Shown: in pieces, positions 47,901 to 58,947 of the stretch
Numbering within the stretch: the first letter of the stretch is position 1
Layout of the letters: every line of letters begins with the position of its first letter
From: Porodaedalea pini
Taxonomy: Eukaryota; Basidiomycota; Agaricomycetes; Hymenochaetales; Hymenochaetaceae
DNA: 64,000 nucleotides
Direction of reading: 5' to 3'
Assembly: GCA_002794775.1 (NCBI GenBank)
Contig: NBAY01000068.1
Location: 62,001-126,000, forward strand
Notes under the pieces: generated by a model
Seen by the model: the letters and a program-made list of their open reading frames with translations, nothing else
The model's database searches: none
What the model was told of the DNA's origin: nothing
Made by a program: the position numbers and the translations under genes

Positions 47901-49866
47901 CTTAGAAGTTAGATACGGACGCGACGAGCAATTTTAAAAATAGAAAAGCGCAAGTTCGTCCGAGCTCTCTTTTCTTTTCTCTTCTCTTTTGCACGTTGGA
48001 GAGTAAATATTAATCCGAACGCGGGAGAGCACGCCGACGCCGACACCGACAATAGGCAAGTAGAAAGGGAAATAAAGAATGGAATACCGCACAGACTCGG
48101 CGCGGCGCGCCGCTGAGTCCAAGTTCCACGCGTCGACGTCCATTCCAGAAAAAAAACGCCATATTCACGTACCTCGGCCCTCGCTGCGCCGCAGGGGCCC
48201 CGCAGCTTCAACGTTATTAATACTATAAATTAGTCCCTGCACAATCTACATGTAAATATGAACCTGAGAACGTGCGCGCAGTGCGTAGTTACGCAGCAAA
48301 CACTGGCACGCGCCGCACTTGCGCGCCGCTCGCTTCTAAGTTCTAGTATGCACATGCACACTAGGCACTGACAGTACTAGTAATAATCTCTGCCTCGCAG
48401 AGGAGTGAGTAGTGAATAGTTCAATTCAATTTAATTCAATTGCAGCTGTGTACGTGTCGCCGCCTTTGTCCAAACGCGGTTACATGCATGTGTAGGAGCG
48501 TCGAAAACCCGACTCGGACTCGGAACCTCTGGAAGTTCCTGCTATCCTACTTAGCCTGAGCCTGAGCCTGAGCCTTCCCTTCTCGGGTGCTTCGGGTTTG
48601 CGACACCGGTCTTGACTAGCACTATGTAGTACGCTTCCCTGCGCTGCCCTCGGGGCAGTCCAGCGCACGAGTCCCTTAGTGCTATTGCGTACGCGGCTCC
48701 ACCGCACAGCTCACAGCATGTCGATAACTAATACTGTCGATAATGGAGATATTAAGACAGTTTTCTGTAGTATTTCCGCATTTGTGATTATGAACGTACA
48801 AAGTACCAATATGTATGCAAGTTTTTTTTAGAAAACAATTTGTATGTATACGTGTCGTTATGAGTGCGCGAAGGGAGACTAAAATGGTGGATGGGAATGC
48901 GGGGGTAAGTGCTACAATTGCTTGAATCGAAAAGAGGCGCGATCTCGAGTGAGGCGAAAGAAATTTGCGAAGACGTCGAGAAAGGAAAGGAAGCTGCGAT
49001 AAGAAAGTCGAAGAAAGGGGCGACTCGAAAATGAGGTCTGAGCGCGTGAACAGGACCTGGGCAAATGCCAGAAATGAGAAAGGAACGGAAATGGATTGAG
49101 GAGGGCGCGAAGCAAATGCAGTCAGGGTGAAGATGAGGACCTGGGAAATGGGGTGAATTGCAAAGACAGAACCAAGAAAAGAAATGTGAAAGGCGATTGA
49201 ATTGGTATTACGTGCTGGTCATATAACTGAAGTTTTTAGACGAAGGAGACTAGAAGACAATGAGAGAAACCAGGAATTGGATGGAAGAAAGATAAACATG
49301 TCTTGATACTGATGCGAAGAGGTGAGAATACGAAGACCCAGACGCAAGAGACCACCTTGTAGTGGCGTCGGGGCCTTCCGAGGTTCGGTGGTTACAATCG
49401 TAATGGGCGCGCGAGGCATGGCCTGCGAAAACACACCAGCACATTGATGATTGGATGGGATGTTGGATGGCTGGTATGGCGGGAGATGGTAACGTACAAA
49501 CGCATAGGAAAGCGTGCTTCTGTCTTTTGCTTCTCTTCCTTTCGTACAGCTGAGCTCGACTCGACTGCGGGGTGTGGGATGACCACGGCACGAAGCATCG
49601 TACCAGAAAGGGATCGGTCGCCTTCATCAACAAGCGAGTTTAGTCGATGGGAATGCCACGGGCCTTGACTCGCGAATGGTATCCACCAGTTACAGTCTGG
49701 GTTTGGGTTTGTCGGAGCATTGTTGAGTGCGAGAGAGTGAACGCGTCGGCTAAGTGCCTGAAACAGCGTTTTGGAGGAGCATCGGCGACTCCGAGCGCCC
49801 GACTCGAAACGCGTCCCCGCCTCTGCCCGCGCGCAAATCCTCCGATGCAGATCAGTCGCAAACGCG
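44921..49866. other. 4.9-kb gene-poor region
   Basis: No recognisable family in any frame. Holds AT-rich inverted sequence at about 45090-45126 (AAGTTTAAACTTAAGCTTATAAG), degenerate repeats at 45.37-45.93 kb, TTAATATT-type palindromes near 46030 and 46938, AATTC-rich repeats near 48420-48440, three tandem GCCTGA units near 48554 and a CAGTACTAGT palindrome at 48372. Minus-strand frames at 49.4-49.9 kb are open but unlike anything known to me. The part beside 49866 should hold the 3' UTR of the PPxY gene. Confidence 0.45.
45369..45933 (+). repeat. Degenerate direct repeats, about 350-390 bp period
   Basis: Three copies of GTCAGCGRGAGAA-like sequence occur near 45372, 45723 and 45921. A longer block (GAACTCTG ... 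GCTCGCAMTCACTCCCC) occurs at about 45415-45463 and again at 45801-45849, with one mismatch in the last 17 bases. No intact frame spans them. They could be remnants of a tandemly repeated gene or a decayed transposon. Confidence 0.55.
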
Positions 49867-50625
49867 TTACCCGTCACAGCGCGCGATGAACTCCTCGATG
49901 CGCTCCCAGTCGATGATCGTCTCCTCCGCCGGTGAAGTCAGAAATTCGGAAGGAGCAGCGTCAACTTCTGTCTCTGCGTCGAAGGGAAATGGACCCGGAT
50001 GGCTCGCTGGTCTCCGCTCACGTTCGGGCTCCGACAAAGGCACGAGCACAGGTGATGGTGTTTGTACTCCGGCACTAATTGCCTCTTCGTAAGAAGGGGG
50101 CGGGGTAAGGAGCTTGAGATTGAGACGAAGCGGGGGTGTGACCTTCAGTGGCAGAGTCATCGGCAGTGGGGACGGCGTGGAGTAGGGCGAAGACGGTTGG
50201 CTAATGGGCAGTGCGGGAAGCGGTCGAGGTCCGCGAGGTTTGCCTGAGTTACTGCGCTTAAAGCGCTCTGACCGACCTTGCTCCGTTGCGCTGCTGCGGC
50301 TCGCGCCGGAGGAGGATGAGGCCATTGACGACCAGGACGTCCGACTCGAGCTGGACTCTGCTGGGGAGACGGGGGACACGAGCGTGTCGTCGTCGGCGTC
50401 AAAGTCGTGGGCGCGGTCGTCGAGGACTAGGTCGAGAGAGGAGTCGTCGGAGCAGATGGAGGAGGTAGACCAGATGGAGGCGGGGCGGGAGTGGTAGCTC
50501 GATGCGGGGCGCGCTGGGCCGCAGGATTTGTGTATGAAGCGGTCGTGCACACCACACACAGGGCGGTAGTACGAGTAAGGGTCGTAGGAGACTGCGATAG
50601 CGGGATGGCTGAGAGGGCGGGCCAT
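49867..50625 (-). CDS. Ser-rich protein with a PPxY motif, function unknown
   Basis: Single-exon frame of 252 residues starting MARPLSHPAIAVSYDPYSYY. The middle is disordered and Ser-rich with an acidic patch (DDRAHDFDADDD). LTPPPSYEEAI near residue 185 is a textbook PY motif, the ligand of WW domains in Rsp5/Nedd4-type ubiquitin ligases, so the protein may be an adaptor or substrate of such a ligase. The C-terminus ETIIDWERIEEFIARC is likely helical. No catalytic domain is visible. The predicted ATG is preceded by a frame without another ATG in good context. Conservation outside basidiomycetes is unknown to me. Confidence 0.68.
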   Translation of the reverse strand: MARPLSHPAIAVSYDPYSYYRPVCGVHDRFIHKSCGPARPASSYHSRPASIWSTSSICSDDSSLDLVLDDRAHDFDADDDTLVSPVSPAESSSSRTSWSSMASSSSGASRSSATEQGRSERFKRSNSGKPRGPRPLPALPISQPSSPYSTPSPLPMTLPLKVTPPLRLNLKLLTPPPSYEEAISAGVQTPSPVLVPLSEPERERRPASHPGPFPFDAETEVDAAPSEFLTSPAEETIIDWERIEEFIARCDG

Positions 50626-50881
50626 TGTCTGTTTGAAAAGAGTTCGGGGGAGGATAGCAGGAGGAGGAGCGGTATTTGTAGTCCTGGCATGGCAGTATTT
50701 GAGAGAGGAGATAATAGAAACGGACACCGTGCTGAGCGGACAAAAAAGAAGGCGACTCAAGTTTAGTAGCCGGAGGTATATATATATTAGGTAAGAAGCT
50801 GGGGCAGGGATGCCGACACCGATGCAAGCGGCCCTTCTCTCTTTCCTTTTTCGTCGTTAGTGCTACAACACGCCGACCCCG

Positions 50882-53014
50882 ATGTCAGAGCCAGAGTCAG
50901 AGTCCGAGTCAGACAACGACGCATTCAGCCAGCTCAGAAAGAATGAACGACTCGCGCCCTCCCGGCCTCGCCCGCTCATAAACAAGCTCACGCAGCTCGA
51001 GTTCCCCACCAATCAGACCGCCCGTCGTCATGACTCGAACTCGCAGCAGCTGCGCGACGTTCTTCGCGTCTCTCTCCGAGTGGACGCGTCACCAGGTCAG
51101 CTCTCCTCCCGTAATCCATGTTTATTATGTAACCACTCTCGTATTTCTTTTCGTCAGGATGCGGAGGATTGGCGTGGCCAGCAGGCGAAGTCTTTATTCT
51201 CTCTTGTATTCTCCCGCGCCTAGCGCAGATCTAATTGCTGCCGTCCGATCGACTCGCAGGTGCTGAGCAGATACGTCGCCCGTCGTCCTCGAAGCACCCT
51301 TGCTGGCAAGAATGTCATAGAGCTCGGCAGCGGCACAGGCCTCGTTGGTCTTGTCGCCGCGTCAGCCGGCGCTGAACGCGTCTGGATTACCGATCAAGCG
51401 TACGTCACCTGCCCTCCAATCCGCGTCAATTCGCTTATACACGTCTGACTGTCCTTTTGTCAGCCCGCTGCTCGACATTATGCGCGCAAACGTCGGCCTC
51501 AACGGCCTCGCCGAATCCATTCACGTAGTCGAATACAACTGGTCAATTTCTTTTCTTTTAAACGTTTTCTCAGCTTCCATTTTTATTTTATCTGACTTCG
51601 TATTTGTAACCTACTCGTATTCGCCGATAAACGCGTCCGCGTCGACGCGCTTCGTTCCTAACGCCGATCGCTCTCCGCACTTGCCCTTTCCATCTTTTTT
51701 ATTTTGTGTCGCGCGGATCTGCAGGGGCTCTCCAAAGCCCGACGCGCTCCCTTCGCATGCCGACCTCATCCTCGCGGCAGATTGCGTCTACTTCGAGGTC
51801 AGCTCTCCATTTTATCTTGATCATTTCATACAAATACAATCCATTTCTCATTCCATTCTAATCCGCGTTCATATGGAAACATGCATGCATTCATGCGCAA
51901 AACACGTGTTGCACGGCATAGCCTGCCTTCCCGCTCCTCGTCTCGACGCTCTGCGACCTCGTCCCAGTATCTGGCGCCGATATAGAGGTTCTGTTCTGCT
52001 ACAAGAAACGAAGAAAGGTGCGCATTTTCGATTGGAACCGCCTCTATGGAAGCCGAGTCGGTTTTTACCGCGGTTTCGAGCTTGCTGAGCACAGCATCGT
52101 GCGTGCGGATGCACTGCTCTGCATGACCGTCATGCATCAACAGACAAACGCTCGAGATCACCTCGCTTATGCGGCGTCGATCTTCAATCCAATAACGCGC
52201 ATGCGCATGCGCCCGCTGGGCGGTTTCGTTTCGGTCTCTGAAATCCCGGTTATTTGATGTGGTTTTTCGAAACATTTAACAATTCATTGCAGGCAGACAA
52301 GCGGTTCTTCGCGCTTCTGAGGAAGCATTTCGAGTGGAAACAGGCGAGTTTTGTCTCTCTGTTCCGTATTCGTCCTTTCTCTATTCATCCGTTCCTTTCT
52401 CTGCCTCCTTTCTCCCGCTCTATGCGTAAATTTACTGCTATCTGCGCGACCGTTGCCTCGACGTCGGGATGCGACGCGTTTCACTTGCACGTCTCGCATT
52501 CGGCCGTACGAACTCTGCGGATGAAGGGATCCGATAATCCAACCACCACAATCGTGATCTGCAGGCGCCAGTGCCTTGCCGCGCGTGCACTTTGGCTGGT
52601 GGCGGTGCGGCACCTTCGGGATATAGAAGCTGACGGGATAGTGCCAGTAAGCCTTTTACGGGCATCGGAGGAGACGCCTTTGCCTTTGTCTCGTCGGCGT
52701 CGGGCTGAGAAAGCATTGCATCAAGGGGACCCGGCTCCGATTTTCTTAACCCGCATTCTGCAACAATGCGCGTTTAATTCTCCGAGCCTTATCAGACAAA
52801 TTAAATAATCACATATAACGCGTCTCTCTGTTCCTTCATTCCTTTTGGCGGCTATGGGATAGGGAGAAACGAAAGCTGACCGCGGGATATTGGGTACTTT
52901 GCACAGGTCGAGGATGACCCGGACTATCCAACCTACTCGCGCGAGGCGATTGCGCTGCTGCGCCTCACGAGGAAACGGGGGCATCTTCTCGTCCAGGCGC
53001 GTATATACAGCTGA
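50882..53014 (+). CDS. Protein-lysine methyltransferase, EFM6-like (family 16)
   Basis: SAM-dependent methyltransferase of the METTL21/EFM6 group; yeast Efm6 methylates translation elongation factor 1A. Exons 50882-51095, 51158-51189, 51260-51399, 51464-51541, 51725-51797, 51922-52017, 52293-52343 and 52907-53014 give 263 residues. The N-terminus is an acidic Ser/Glu run. Then come CGGLAWPAGEVLSRYV, NVIELGSGTGLVGL (SAM motif I), VWITDQAPLLDIMRANV, VVEYNWG and DLILAADCVYFEPAFPLL, whose DCVY is the family substrate-side motif. The end is HLLVQARIYS. Introns are unusually long here: 275 nt and 563 nt near the 3' end. The last intron starts GCGAGT (GC-AG). Confidence 0.88.
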
Positions 53015-56000
53015 TTTTTTTTTTTCGTGCGCTTCGTGCTTACGGCTGGGGCCCTTGTGCAGTGAATTCGGCGGGGCGGCGTACTCTGACACATCGAAGC
53101 GAAAGACGGGCGTTTGGATAAAGAAGGAGGAAAGAAAAAAAGAAGGGAGAAAAGCGAAGCAAAGAGAATAGAAGACGGAAGAGACATGTATAGCACATTC
53201 ATTTGTAAAATAAATAAAAATAGAGGTCTTAATTTGGGTATTGGTATGAAGAAGCTACTAGTACTGTAGTGTAACAGCGCCTCCAGACAGGCGGTGTATT
53301 TTGAATTTACACGCGATATATCGATATTAGTGGGTGTACTAGGAGAACTCATATACGGTTTAGTAATACAGGAAATACCACTTGATCCTGTCCTGTCGCA
53401 CTGGCAGTCGGAGATGAACCCCAGGTTCCTCCTTCCCCGTCCGCAGACGGCATTATTGGTATCGCGCTATCAGCGACCGGGGGGCTGTGTCTCAGAGTTA
53501 CTGCTAGTATACAATTGGAATCCATGTGCATGCGCATGCCAGTACTAGTGCACGCGGCGCGCATTCCATCCGAGGTACCCGGCGTATACGTATGCATATA
53601 AATACTACGAGTGAAAGGAATCCGAGCCCGAACTCTACTGAACTACTCTAATCGATGTAGATGGTATCCGGAGTCGGGATGTGCTATCGGCGATTCAGCA
53701 TGTGGAGGCATTCGGACTCTTACCTGATTGCACTATTCAAGTAGAAAACGAGCATTAATATTAGGAATTCTCTCCGCCCTTACAGCAAGATTCGTAGTAT
53801 GTACTGTGTGTATTCAGACTGGGAAGCGCTCTTGTGCGCCTGGACCCGGGGCTCATCGGCTTCGAGAAGACGTGCGGTGAGCTGAGAGCGCCGTCGAGGT
53901 GCACATGATCAATTGGGCCTTCGCAATTCTCCTATGCGGTACAGTACTAGTTACTACCAGCTATCTATGTGAGAATAATAGGCATGGCGGGCAAAGCACA
54001 CCGGATTCTCCGAATCTGACGACTCGGGCGAACAGATGATTTAGCTCCCAATATTAATATTAATGTGTTGCCACATGTGATTCAAGCAGATACCCGTATA
54101 TGCACTTCGCGCGCAGAGAGTCAGATCGTCTCGAGGCCTACGGTGGCGATTGGACGAATACAGAGTGGAGGAAGCTCCGCGCGGGATGGAGGCTTGCAAA
54201 TCTCCTCCGAGACGCAGATCCCGGGGCGTCTACTCAAATCTTATCCATTAGAATGCCGGAGAGACAAAGTAACCGACCCGACGCGCATCGGGTGGCAACG
54301 GCGACAGACTGGCGCCTATATGTATACCACTAGTACTCTGTTCTCCTCGTTATTTGGTGATAAGGAAAGGCGCCGCTGTCCGAGTCGGACTCACCGACCC
54401 GAAAGGCGGCCTTGGGCTCGTCAAGAAACCTCCCACTGACAGCGACGCCTTCCGGCTCATGGCTCCCCTGGTGTTTGGCTTCCCACTAACGTACTTGTCA
54501 AAATGAAGCGTAAAGACGGAACGAAGCAGCACATGACGGTAATAAGAAATCGAAACTAATCCTTCGTCGCCTTGCTACCTGCTCATTGCGGAAACAGTAA
54601 GCAGTCTCGCAGTATTAATATTAGTGAGAATGGCGATGCTATCTCACTTGCATGGGTTTTTAGGACGCGGCCCGGAAATCGCGTATGCTCAGCTGCGGCT
54701 TCGTGGCGGAAACGCAAATTGGGTGAGTCTCGGACCTGGACCTGGACCTGGACCTGGACCTGAACTCGTCATGCTCTGGTACTTCTGCAGTACTGCAAGT
54801 ACTACTACTAGTATTAGTGAGATTTCTCCACTCAAACGGTCGCTTTTTCGACAGAGACTTCTGAATAAGGAAATTTTAGCTATTGGACGGCGCCTTCGTA
54901 AATACATGTAGTCTGCTGTCGTTGCTTCTTGCGGCCTGCGGTTGTCTAGCATGTCATTACTCTTGCGAGCACACTAGCACGCGGTGCACCGGCTGTCCGA
55001 TGAGCTCGGGGTACTGTATCCTTGTTCTTCGTGCTTCGCACTTCTAATTGCCGTGTATAATCTCGATGCCGAAAATACTCGACCGCAGCTCATGCCCTCA
55101 CGCTCTTTCTATGGATACTCATTCGACGCTCTTTCCTGCGTATCCGTTACCACCTCGACGTCTTCAGTATTCAAGTCTGGGGATATGTCACGTTTCTACC
55201 GAGTCTGGGCGAAGGTTACGCTCGCTCGTTCGCTTGCGCGAACACCGCGCATTATTAGTATTACGCCAGGCTCCTTCGACAGGCAGCTGACAGCACTTAA
55301 ACGCCAAACCGGTACGAAGCTTGGATTTATCTCTATTCGTCCAGCGCTTCCACGCAGGCGCGCCCCGGCGACAAGCGGTCACGACCAGGAGACGGGACGA
55401 ATAGCAGCGGCGGCGCCGGCGCGCAGCGTGTCAAGCTGAAACAGCGCGGAAAGCCCCGCACTCCACGCACGGAGCATGTCTTTTGAATGCAGCGATGGGT
55501 CTGTGAACAAAAGTCGTTGCCAGACTGAAACTGATATTCAGATGTAGAGATTCGCAGGGTCTACGCGCGTGAATGGGGTGTTGAGCCGCCGGTGGGGGAG
55601 AGCGCCCAAGAGCGCGGAGATGCCCAACGACTGAACAAGTATACAATCGCGGCGTCCGCCGCGAATGCTGTGGCAAATACGTCCACGGATACCGAACTTC
55701 ACAGTAACATGAGGCAGTAGTGGACGCGCTGCTCTTGCAATTCAAAAGCATTAGAACTGATCTATTTTTGATTATGATTGACAATTGCAGATTGCCTCAC
55801 CTTAAGGCCGGCCCGGGAAAACAAAAGATTTATCTCACTAATTTACTTCGCTACGACACGAGTCTGCTCTTTAACTTGAGGGAGAATTAGAGGAGAATGC
55901 AGGATGCGATTTGTAGTCTAAAGACAAGGCCGCCGGGGTGGCGGTCTTCTCGGCCGATCTATAAACTTCAATCGACGGTTGTTGGAATTCCATGAGTGCT

Positions 56001-56478
56001 AGCCGGCGACTCGTGTTTGGCGCATTTGCTTTTGTGTATAAGCACGAGGTGAACACCTTCCATCGAAGATATCCAGACAAACAAGATCTGCTTCGCCAAT
56101 GAATACAAATGCAACCCTAGCCGACTGAGCAACCTTGTTAAAATAAGTTCTGGCAGGTGAAAAGATAGATCTTGATACGACATTTTGACAAGAGCTCTTG
56201 CGTTTGACGAGAATTGGAAGCGAGAAAGCCAGACGCAAAATTCTGTATGCTCGGGGTCCCCTTTGTATAGCCGCATTTATAGGGATAGAAATGCATCTGC
56301 GGCTAACTTGCTATTTCACAAGACTTCAAGTTTCAACCAAGACAGTCACGGTACTTATCCAAGCGCTTGCTGAATGTGGTGTCTCGGTGGAGGTGCAATT
56401 AATAGCTGTATTGTAAACTCACGATTGCGATGAAGTAATGATACGGATAGCGCATGGTAGGGTGACTTCTAAGTGTCT
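53015..56478. other. 3.5-kb gene-poor region with many short palindromes
   Basis: No conserved frame found on either strand. Five ACTAGTACT/AGTACTAGT-type palindromes lie between 53255 and 54810, and TTAATATTA-type palindromes lie at about 53755, 54052 and 54613. The CpG-rich and AT-rich segments alternate. The minus-strand frames at 55.9-56.3 kb are open but unrecognised. Confidence 0.5.
54732..54762 (+). repeat. Hexamer minisatellite (ACCTGG), about five units
   Basis: Tandem ACCTGG units, four full and one partial, in non-coding DNA. Confidence 0.85.
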
Positions 56479-56963
56479 TTAACTTGACTCGGTATCGGCT
56501 ATCGTTTTTAACTGGATTAGCGTCTGTCAGCACGTTCGGAACGACCATGAAGAAGGAACGAGACGTACTTGTAAGCCATGAATTCCTTCAATCTCCTCCT
56601 TCAGTGTCCTATTCACTAATCTATGTTGTTCTACCATAGGAATTTTCGCGAAAGCCTTGCTGGCGATCGTAATTGCGTAGAACGTGCCGCATCCGCCTGG
56701 ACGAAATAACAAATCATCAGTATAATTTGCGCAAACACACGAGCGGTACCGTAGTTAATAGTAAAAAAAAGCTAACCTGACACGTCTTGCACTTGGAGCC
56801 GCGATGGTTGGAAACGCTCTTGGAGCTTGGAATAAATCAACCGCTCTCCTTCAAGTGTAAGGTCCGGTGGTGGCGTAGAGAAGGCATGCCGCTGAGCAAC
56901 AAGCACAGTATTCCGTTGAAATTGAGCTGCTGAGCGCAGCAACGGTCTTGATATTCTGTGCAT
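56479..56963 (-). CDS. BOL3: Mitochondrial BolA-like protein
   Basis: BolA proteins act with monothiol glutaredoxin in Fe-S cluster delivery; Bol3 works late in mitochondrial 4Fe-4S transfer to client proteins. Exons 56963-56777, 56696-56569 and 56511-56479 give 115 residues. An Arg/Ser-rich leader (MHRISRPLLRSAAQFQRN) indicates mitochondrial import. The BolA fold follows: LQVQDVSGGCGTFYAITI, IPMVEQHRLVNRTLKEEI and HGLQLKTI. The HRLVN block with its conserved His is intact. The choice between Bol1 and Bol3 rests on the presequence and overall look. It is divergent from COX15 with about 200 bp between start codons. Confidence 0.9.
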
Positions 56964-57165
56964 CGTATAAACTCAGAACTGAGCTTGCAGGACGTGGAAG
57001 GCGATGACGAATGAACGCGCCTCGCTGACAAAAGGTACGAATGAGAAAAGAAGACTCGGGAACGCGGGCGGTCACGGGACACGAAACGATCGGTTCCGAG
57101 CCCTTGCTTGCTCAAATTCAAAGCTGGGGACACGCCTGTCGCTCTGCAACGAGCTCTCCATCGCC
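56964..57165. promoter_or_regulatory. Bidirectional promoter of BOL3 and COX15
   Basis: Only 202 bp separate the divergent ATGs of two mitochondrial-biogenesis genes, so both promoters must fit or overlap here. No canonical TATA box seen. Confidence 0.6.
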
Positions 57166-58823
57166 ATGCCCGTCTCGGCATCTCTGCTGACGGCGCTGGT
57201 GAGGCCTTGCAGGCATTCTAGCGCTTTCCGAAATGTCCTGACACACTCGCGCCTCGCGTCGACGCTCAGCGGTGCGTCTCCGAAGACTTCGCATATACTC
57301 CCGCGCTCGATGCCTTCGTTGTCGTCTCTTGCCTCTCGTACACGTATTACTTGTTCAGCGAGCCGCAGCAAGGTCCTCTCTCTCTGTAGGACATATTCCG
57401 TTGCGCGTAACTCGACCACCGTCGCCGGACGAGCTATGCAGCCGCGTTTCTTTTCTGCTAACTCGACCATCCAACCGGCTGCGGAGAATGCATCTGAATT
57501 GCCCGTCCTTACTCCTCCTTCAGTTGGATACTGGCTCATGTTTACTACGCTCCTGATTTATGGTGTTATCGTCGTTGGAGGAGTTACCAGACTCACTGAA
57601 TCTGGTCTGAGTATCACCGAATGGAAACCCGTCTCTGGCATTATTCCTCCTATGTCTGAAGCAGAATGGGACGAAGAATTCGCGAAATACAAGGCGACTC
57701 CAGAATTTAAACTGTGAGGGATTCAATTTTATTTTTTTTGCTCTTTATGAATTATTCTCAATCAATTGGTATCGACAGACTCAACTCGAATTTCACCGTG
57801 GAAGATTTCAAGCGCATATTCTACATGGAATGGGGCCACCGCGTCCTCGGACGCCTTATCGGTCTCGCCTTCGTCGGACCGCTAGCTTACTTCGCATTAC
57901 GAAGGAAGATAACTCCTGGCCTGACGAAGCACTTTTCCGGCCTGGCGGTGCTGCTTGGACTCCAGGGCGCGCTCGGATGGTTCATGGTGAAATCTGGTCT
58001 GGAAGACTCAATTATGAACACGCCAGGAGCTGTTCCGCGGGTATCGCACTATAGACTTGCAGCTCATCTGGGTGCAGCCTTTGTGCTGTATAGTGCGATG
58101 TTCATCACCGGTCATAACATTATCAGGGACTGGAAATTTGTAAACAAGGGAACATGGAGCGGACTTAGTGGGTCCGCTTGGGAGACCGTTCTTCGCCAGC
58201 CTCTGGTCAGGAGCTTCAGGACGAAGGCGTGGACTCTTACTGCCCTTGTCTTCTTAACTGCAATCTCTGGTAATTAACTCTTGTCCTTCCAAGAGCATGA
58301 GCTCAATTATGTTTTACAAGGCGCATTCGTTGCTGGTCTCGATGCAGGGTTACTCTACAACGAGTTCCCGTTGATGGGCGGCCGCCTTGCACCTCCGAGC
58401 GACGAGCTAATGAGTCCCGCTTATGCCACTCGTGCGGACAAGTCGGACATGTGGTGGCGCAACATCTTCGAAAACCCGACAACAGTGCAATTCAACCACC
58501 GTGTGCTTGCTCTAACTACGTACACCGCGACCGGCGCGCTTTTCGCACTCACGCGCACGTCTGCACTGAAAGCAGCGCTCCCCGCGGCTACACTTCGTGT
58601 TGCCACTGGCACCTTTGCTGTAGCGAACCTCCAAGTTCTGCTCGGAATCAGCACGCTGCTGTACCTGGTGCCGGTCCCGCTGGCTGCAGCGCACCAGGCT
58701 GGCAGCGTTGCTCTTCTGTCAATGGCCATCGCGTTGGCGTTGACGCTCCGCAAGCCGGGCACTGTAGCGCAGCTTTGGAGACGTAGAGCTCTAATGAACA
58801 CGTCAAAACACCCTCACTCGTAG
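57166..58823 (+). CDS. COX15: Heme A synthase, cytochrome c oxidase assembly
   Basis: Inner-membrane enzyme that oxidises heme O to heme A for cytochrome c oxidase. Exons 57166-57713, 57779-58269 and 58321-58823 give 513 residues, with a long Ser/Arg-rich mitochondrial leader of about 100 residues. Family motifs are complete: VGGVTRLTESGLSITEWKP, YMEWGHRVLGRLIGL (first heme His), SHYRLAAHLGAAF (His), FVAGLDAGLLYNEFPLMG, QFNHRVLALTTY (His) and AAHQAGSVALL (His). Eight hydrophobic segments are visible. Start chosen at the first in-frame ATG. All four heme-binding histidines are present, so the enzyme should be active. Confidence 0.97.
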
Positions 58824-58947
58824 TCAGCCTTTATCGCTTGGGATATTTAATGGCATTTCTTGTATTCCATTCTTAGCAACGCACCCCTTCTCAATCGCCA
58901 ATAGGCTAGAATTCGAATTATAATATACTGCACAATTATGTACACAT

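Noticed and set aside
49392..49877. 161-codon minus frame overlapping the end of the PPxY gene
   Set aside because: Overlaps the gene end in a different frame, lacks motifs and shows no splice logic; not supported as a gene.
54689..54952. Gly-Pro repeat peptide in the hexamer minisatellite
   Set aside because: The GP dipeptide repeat simply translates ACCTGG units; both strands are open and no conserved flank exists.
56085..56150. tRNA-like stretch (GCAACCCTAGCCGACTGAGC)
   Set aside because: No GGTTCRANYC B-box follows and no cloverleaf could be drawn.
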